A DNA stretch of 64,000 nt from CALAED01 sp036555725 (lineage in GTDB: Bacteria; Actinomycetota; Actinomycetes; Streptosporangiales; Streptosporangiaceae). Made by a program: the position numbers and the translations under genes. The DNA is taken from NCBI GenBank assembly GCA_036555725.1, contig DATBKU010000043.1, positions 94,667 through 158,666 on the forward strand, in the 5' to 3' direction. Positions 61,512 to 64,000 of this stretch are shown one piece after another (position 1 is the first letter of the stretch; each line of letters opens with the position of its first letter). The notes under the pieces were generated by a model that was given only the letters and a program-made list of their open reading frames with translations, was not told the origin of the DNA and did no database searches.

Positions 61512-62969
61512 TTAGATCACGCCGTCCCAGAGCCGGCGCTCGTCGCCGCGCGGGTCCCGTACGAGCCGGCCGCCGTCGCCGTCGAAGACCATCACCGGCC
61601 GGGCCTCCGTGTCGTACGGCGGCCAGCCGGGGTCGCCCTTGGTGGCGAAGTCGACCCACGCGCGGTGCATCAGCAGGCTGAGCTGCTGTGGCGGGTTGGG
61701 GCCGGTGAGGCTGCTGCCGGGAGCGCCGAGGGTGTCGAAGACGAAGCCGATCTCGAGCGCGTGGCAGGCCCCGAGCTCCTGGACGGGCGACCGCCAGGCG
61801 AACTCGTACACGTGAGTGTTCTGCCCCCGTCCCTCGGCGACCCGATAGGTCGGGATGCGGAAGAACGAGTCGGTGATGATCGCGCACAGCACGTCGCCAT
61901 GCGTGGCGCCGGGACGGTTCGCCCCGTACCTTCTGGCCAGCGCGGGGTCGAAGCCGCGGCGCGAGAGGATGCCGTCGAGTCGCTCGGCCGTGATCAGCGG
62001 CGCCAGGCCGGGCGGCACGACGAAGAGGCGGTACTCCTCGGTCGTGGTGCCGGTCAGCAACGGTACGTCGTGGCCGGCGCCGTCCGCGATCGCGTCGACG
62101 GGCCGCTTCCGGAGCAGCTCACCGTCGAGCACCGGGACGTACGGCAGCCCGCTCGCGACGGTCGACCTCCCCCAGCGGGCCGGGTCCGGGTTCGCCGTCA
62201 GCTCGTCGGCCAGCTCGGCCTGGGCCGGGATGGCCGCCCGCGCGTCCAGCCCGGCGAACGCCTCCGCGGTCGGCGGCACCCCGAGCTTGGCGGCCAGCTC
62301 GGCGGTGACGCGGAGCGCGTCGTCTTCCGTCTGCACCACCTGCCCGCCGCCACTCTGCGCGATGGCCTTGTGGAACAACCCAAGGTCCAGCGACAGCAGC
62401 GTGATCACGCTCATCGCGCCGGCGGACTCCCCGAACACCGTGACGTTGCCTGGGTCGCCGCCGAACGCCGCGATGTTGTCCCGCACCCACTCCAGCGCCG
62501 CGATCTGGTCGAGCAGCCCCCTGTTGGCGGGCGCGCCCGGCAGCTGTACGAACCCCTCGAGCCCGAGCCGATAGTTGAACGTCACGCACACCACACCGTC
62601 GCGCGCGAAGCTCGTCCCCCCGTAGTGCTCCACGGCCCCCGACCCATTCCGGAACGCCCCGCCGTGGACCCACACCATGACCGGCGCTCCGTGCGCCCCA
62701 ACGGGCGCCCACACATTCAGGTTGAGGCAGTCCTCCCCCGGCATCTCCGGGTCGGGCAGCAGCGCCGCGAACACCGGCGGGTACCCCGGCTTGGGCGCCG
62801 TCGGACCATACTCGAACGCGTCCCGCACCCCGTCCCACGGCTCCGGCGCGACCGGCTCTCGAAACCTATTGGCCCCGAACGGAGCCGCGGCGTACGGGAT
62901 CCCCAGGAACCGCGCCACCCCCTCCTCGACCCTGCCTCGCACCTTCCCGTACGACGTGGCGACGATCAT
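61512..62969 (-). CDS. Type B carboxylesterase, 485 aa
   Basis: Alpha/beta hydrolase of the carboxylesterase/para-nitrobenzyl esterase family. The nucleophile elbow is FGESAGAMSV (Ser about 186), the Glu lies in TGTTTEEYRLF and the His in CHALEIGFVF. The oxyanion segment is VWVHGGAF. There is no signal peptide, so it is cytoplasmic. Its substrate is unknown. It lies 14 nt from the corA stop, convergent. Confidence 0.92.
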   Translation of the reverse strand: MIVATSYGKVRGRVEEGVARFLGIPYAAAPFGANRFREPVAPEPWDGVRDAFEYGPTAPKPGYPPVFAALLPDPEMPGEDCLNLNVWAPVGAHGAPVMVWVHGGAFRNGSGAVEHYGGTSFARDGVVCVTFNYRLGLEGFVQLPGAPANRGLLDQIAALEWVRDNIAAFGGDPGNVTVFGESAGAMSVITLLSLDLGLFHKAIAQSGGGQVVQTEDDALRVTAELAAKLGVPPTAEAFAGLDARAAIPAQAELADELTANPDPARWGRSTVASGLPYVPVLDGELLRKRPVDAIADGAGHDVPLLTGTTTEEYRLFVVPPGLAPLITAERLDGILSRRGFDPALARRYGANRPGATHGDVLCAIITDSFFRIPTYRVAEGRGQNTHVYEFAWRSPVQELGACHALEIGFVFDTLGAPGSSLTGPNPPQQLSLLMHRAWVDFATKGDPGWPPYDTEARPVMVFDGDGGRLVRDPRGDERRLWDGVI

Positions 62970-63001
62970 GGACCCTCCTTACCGCACCTGCCAGCAGTCC
63001 A

Positions 63002-64000
63002 TCACGGCTCCCCATGATCGACAATGCCGGCCACCGCCCCGCAACCCATGCGCAAACACCCTCGTGAGTTTGCTAACCTTGCGGAGTCTTTGGGGCTGTA
63101 GCGCAGTCCGGTAGCGCACCTCGTTCGCATCGAGGGGGTCAGGGGTTCAAATCCCCTCAGCTCCACCCAAGGGGCGTTACTCGAACACTGACCCGCGAGG
63201 GCTGTGCGGAGGAGCGTCGAGGGATCGTTGGTAGCGGCGGCGTCGCCCGGTTGGGCGTTGCCGCCGCTGTTGCGTTCAACGGCCGTGTAGGCGCCCAGGA
63301 GGGGCGCGAACGGTTCGGTTGGCTCGTTGGTCGAGACGCTGGGTCCGGTGTCGTCTACGTCGACGTAGAGCCGTGTGAAGAACGCTTGGTTGAGTATGCG
63401 GCGGGCGCGCTTGTTGGCTCGGTACAGCTCGTCGGCTCGTGACAGCAGGTCTAGCGCCGTGTCCAGGACGGCCCGGCCGGTTTCGAGGTCGGGGCGTTCG
63501 GTCTGGTCGAGTTGCCGCTGTAGGCGTGCCTGTTCGTCGCGGATGGCCCGGAGGCGTTGGGCGATTTTCTCTTTGGGCCAGTCGGGGTCTCCGACCAGAT
63601 CGAGGTATTGGTCTTCCTGCTGGTCGAGCCTGGCGAGTTGGTCTTTGGCGTAGGCGCGGCGTTCGTCGTTGATGGCGTGGCTGTCGGCCATCACGTTGTC
63701 GAGGGATTCGGTGATGCGTATGCGCATCTCGACGGGGAACACAATGGTGCGGTAGTAGCGTTCAATGGCGTCTTCGACATCGGCGACCCGCAGATACGGG
63801 AGATCGCAGATGTGGTCTTGCCGTCCGCGACACATGAAGTAGAAGTACAGATCTCCGCTCTTGCTCTTACCGCGCATGATGATCAGACGCCGTTTGCAGC
63901 GCTTACACCATGGTGTGCCTTTGCCGGGGTTCCGCAGTTGATGTAGTGGGATAGTCCGCGTTTTTGGGGGTTGACGTGCAGGAACACGCTGTCGGCTGGC
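63002..64000 (-). CDS. Large serine recombinase, C-terminal part (5' end outside window)
   Basis: The frame is open to base 64000. It has a recombinase zinc ribbon (WCKRCKRRL, then FMCRGRQDHICDLP) followed by the long coiled coil of large serine integrases (AYAKDQLARLDQQEDQYLDL, DEQARLQRQLDQTERPDL). The N-terminal catalytic domain is beyond the window. The residues before the ribbon (64000 to about 63915) look odd, and a frameshift there cannot be excluded. Towards the end, WVELRGFEPLTPSMRTR is the classical antisense translation of a tRNA gene, so the frame runs through tRNA-Ala to a stop at 63002. The true family region ends near 63250. It would catalyse integration or excision of the element. 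Confidence 0.7.
   Translation of the reverse strand, partial: ASRQRVPARQPPKTRTIPLHQLRNPGKGTPWCKRCKRRLIIMRGKSKSGDLYFYFMCRGRQDHICDLPYLRVADVEDAIERYYRTIVFPVEMRIRITESLDNVMADSHAINDERRAYAKDQLARLDQQEDQYLDLVGDPDWPKEKIAQRLRAIRDEQARLQRQLDQTERPDLETGRAVLDTALDLLSRADELYRANKRARRILNQAFFTRLYVDVDDTGPSVSTNEPTEPFAPLLGAYTAVERNSGGNAQPGDAAATNDPSTLLRTALAGQCSSNAPWVELRGFEPLTPSMRTRCATGLRYSPKDSARLANSRGCLRMGCGAVAGIVDHGEP
63092..63165 (+). tRNA. tRNA-Ala (CGC)
   Basis: A full cloverleaf of 74 nt. The acceptor stem is GGGGCTG with CAGCTCC, containing the G3-U70 identity pair of alanine tRNAs. The anticodon stem CCTCG/CGAGG encloses TTCGCAT (anticodon CGC), the T loop is TTCAAAT, and the discriminator is A. CCA is not encoded. 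Its 3' end is next to a recombinase gene on the opposite strand. Confidence 0.93.
63166..64000. mobile_element. Left end of an integrated element at tRNA-Ala (continues beyond window)
   Basis: A site-specific recombinase gene starts directly after the 3' end of an intact tRNA gene and points at it, the usual layout of an integrated element with attL in the tRNA. No other end, no direct repeat and no cargo are visible here, so the boundary is inferred. Confidence 0.5.

Noticed and set aside
63002..63165. Conserved-looking protein tail with a GFEPLTPSMRTR motif
   Set aside because: This is the known false protein motif from antisense translation of a tRNA gene, not a real domain.

Overview
The window is high-G+C DNA with GTG/TTG starts, many 1-8 nt gene overlaps and large intact actinobacterial housekeeping blocks. 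It most likely comes from the chromosome of a filamentous actinomycete; genus cannot be read from the sequence. Two tRNA genes (Gln-UUG, Ala-CGC) and about 50 protein genes are visible.

Left edge (1-13126): a minus-strand trio of two nucleotidyltransferase-like proteins and a thymidylate-kinase-like P-loop kinase, an unknown plus-strand gene behind a strong promoter, and an atypical LuxR-type regulator. These are followed by a class A penicillin-binding protein, then mazG, a SurA-like lipoprotein gene and mfd.

Centre (13328-33951): the most interesting part. Between mfd and pth, neighbours in the usual actinobacterial order, lies a block of about 20 kb that reads as a Wzx/Wzy-type pathway for a sulfated extracellular polysaccharide. 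It holds a priming sugar-1-phosphate transferase, GT2 glycosyltransferase, flippase, polymerase, a Wzz/BY-kinase-like protein with a dead ATP site and a tyrosine-repeat tail, two GH26-like hydrolases, a methyltransferase, an APH-fold kinase and two sulfotransferases. It also holds a full PAPS supply and recycling set (CysD, CysN, CysC, CysQ) and a TauE/SafE-type sulfur-compound permease. CysDN makes APS, CysC makes PAPS, the sulfotransferases use it, and CysQ removes the PAP left over.

Right part (34229-62969): core genes in familiar order (pth, rplY, prs, glmU, tRNA-Gln; ABC-F, ispE; rsmA, tatD, metG; rsmI), with small regulated modules between them. These are a desaturase and TetR pair with a 10-bp-arm operator, a two-gene unit behind a LexA-like box, a divergent tam/tamR pair with paired operators, a Ser/Thr kinase, and a mannosyl/GT-C glycosylation set (polyprenyl-P-sugar synthase-like GT2, a GT-C enzyme, Pmt). 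Where rpfB usually sits, between tatD and rsmA, there is an archaeal-type ATPase gene with a 12-bp inverted repeat at its start, next to a decayed XRE-regulator gene.

Right edge (63092-64000): a tRNA-Ala gene whose 3' end abuts the terminal part of a large serine recombinase gene, which looks like the left end of an integrated element continuing past the window.
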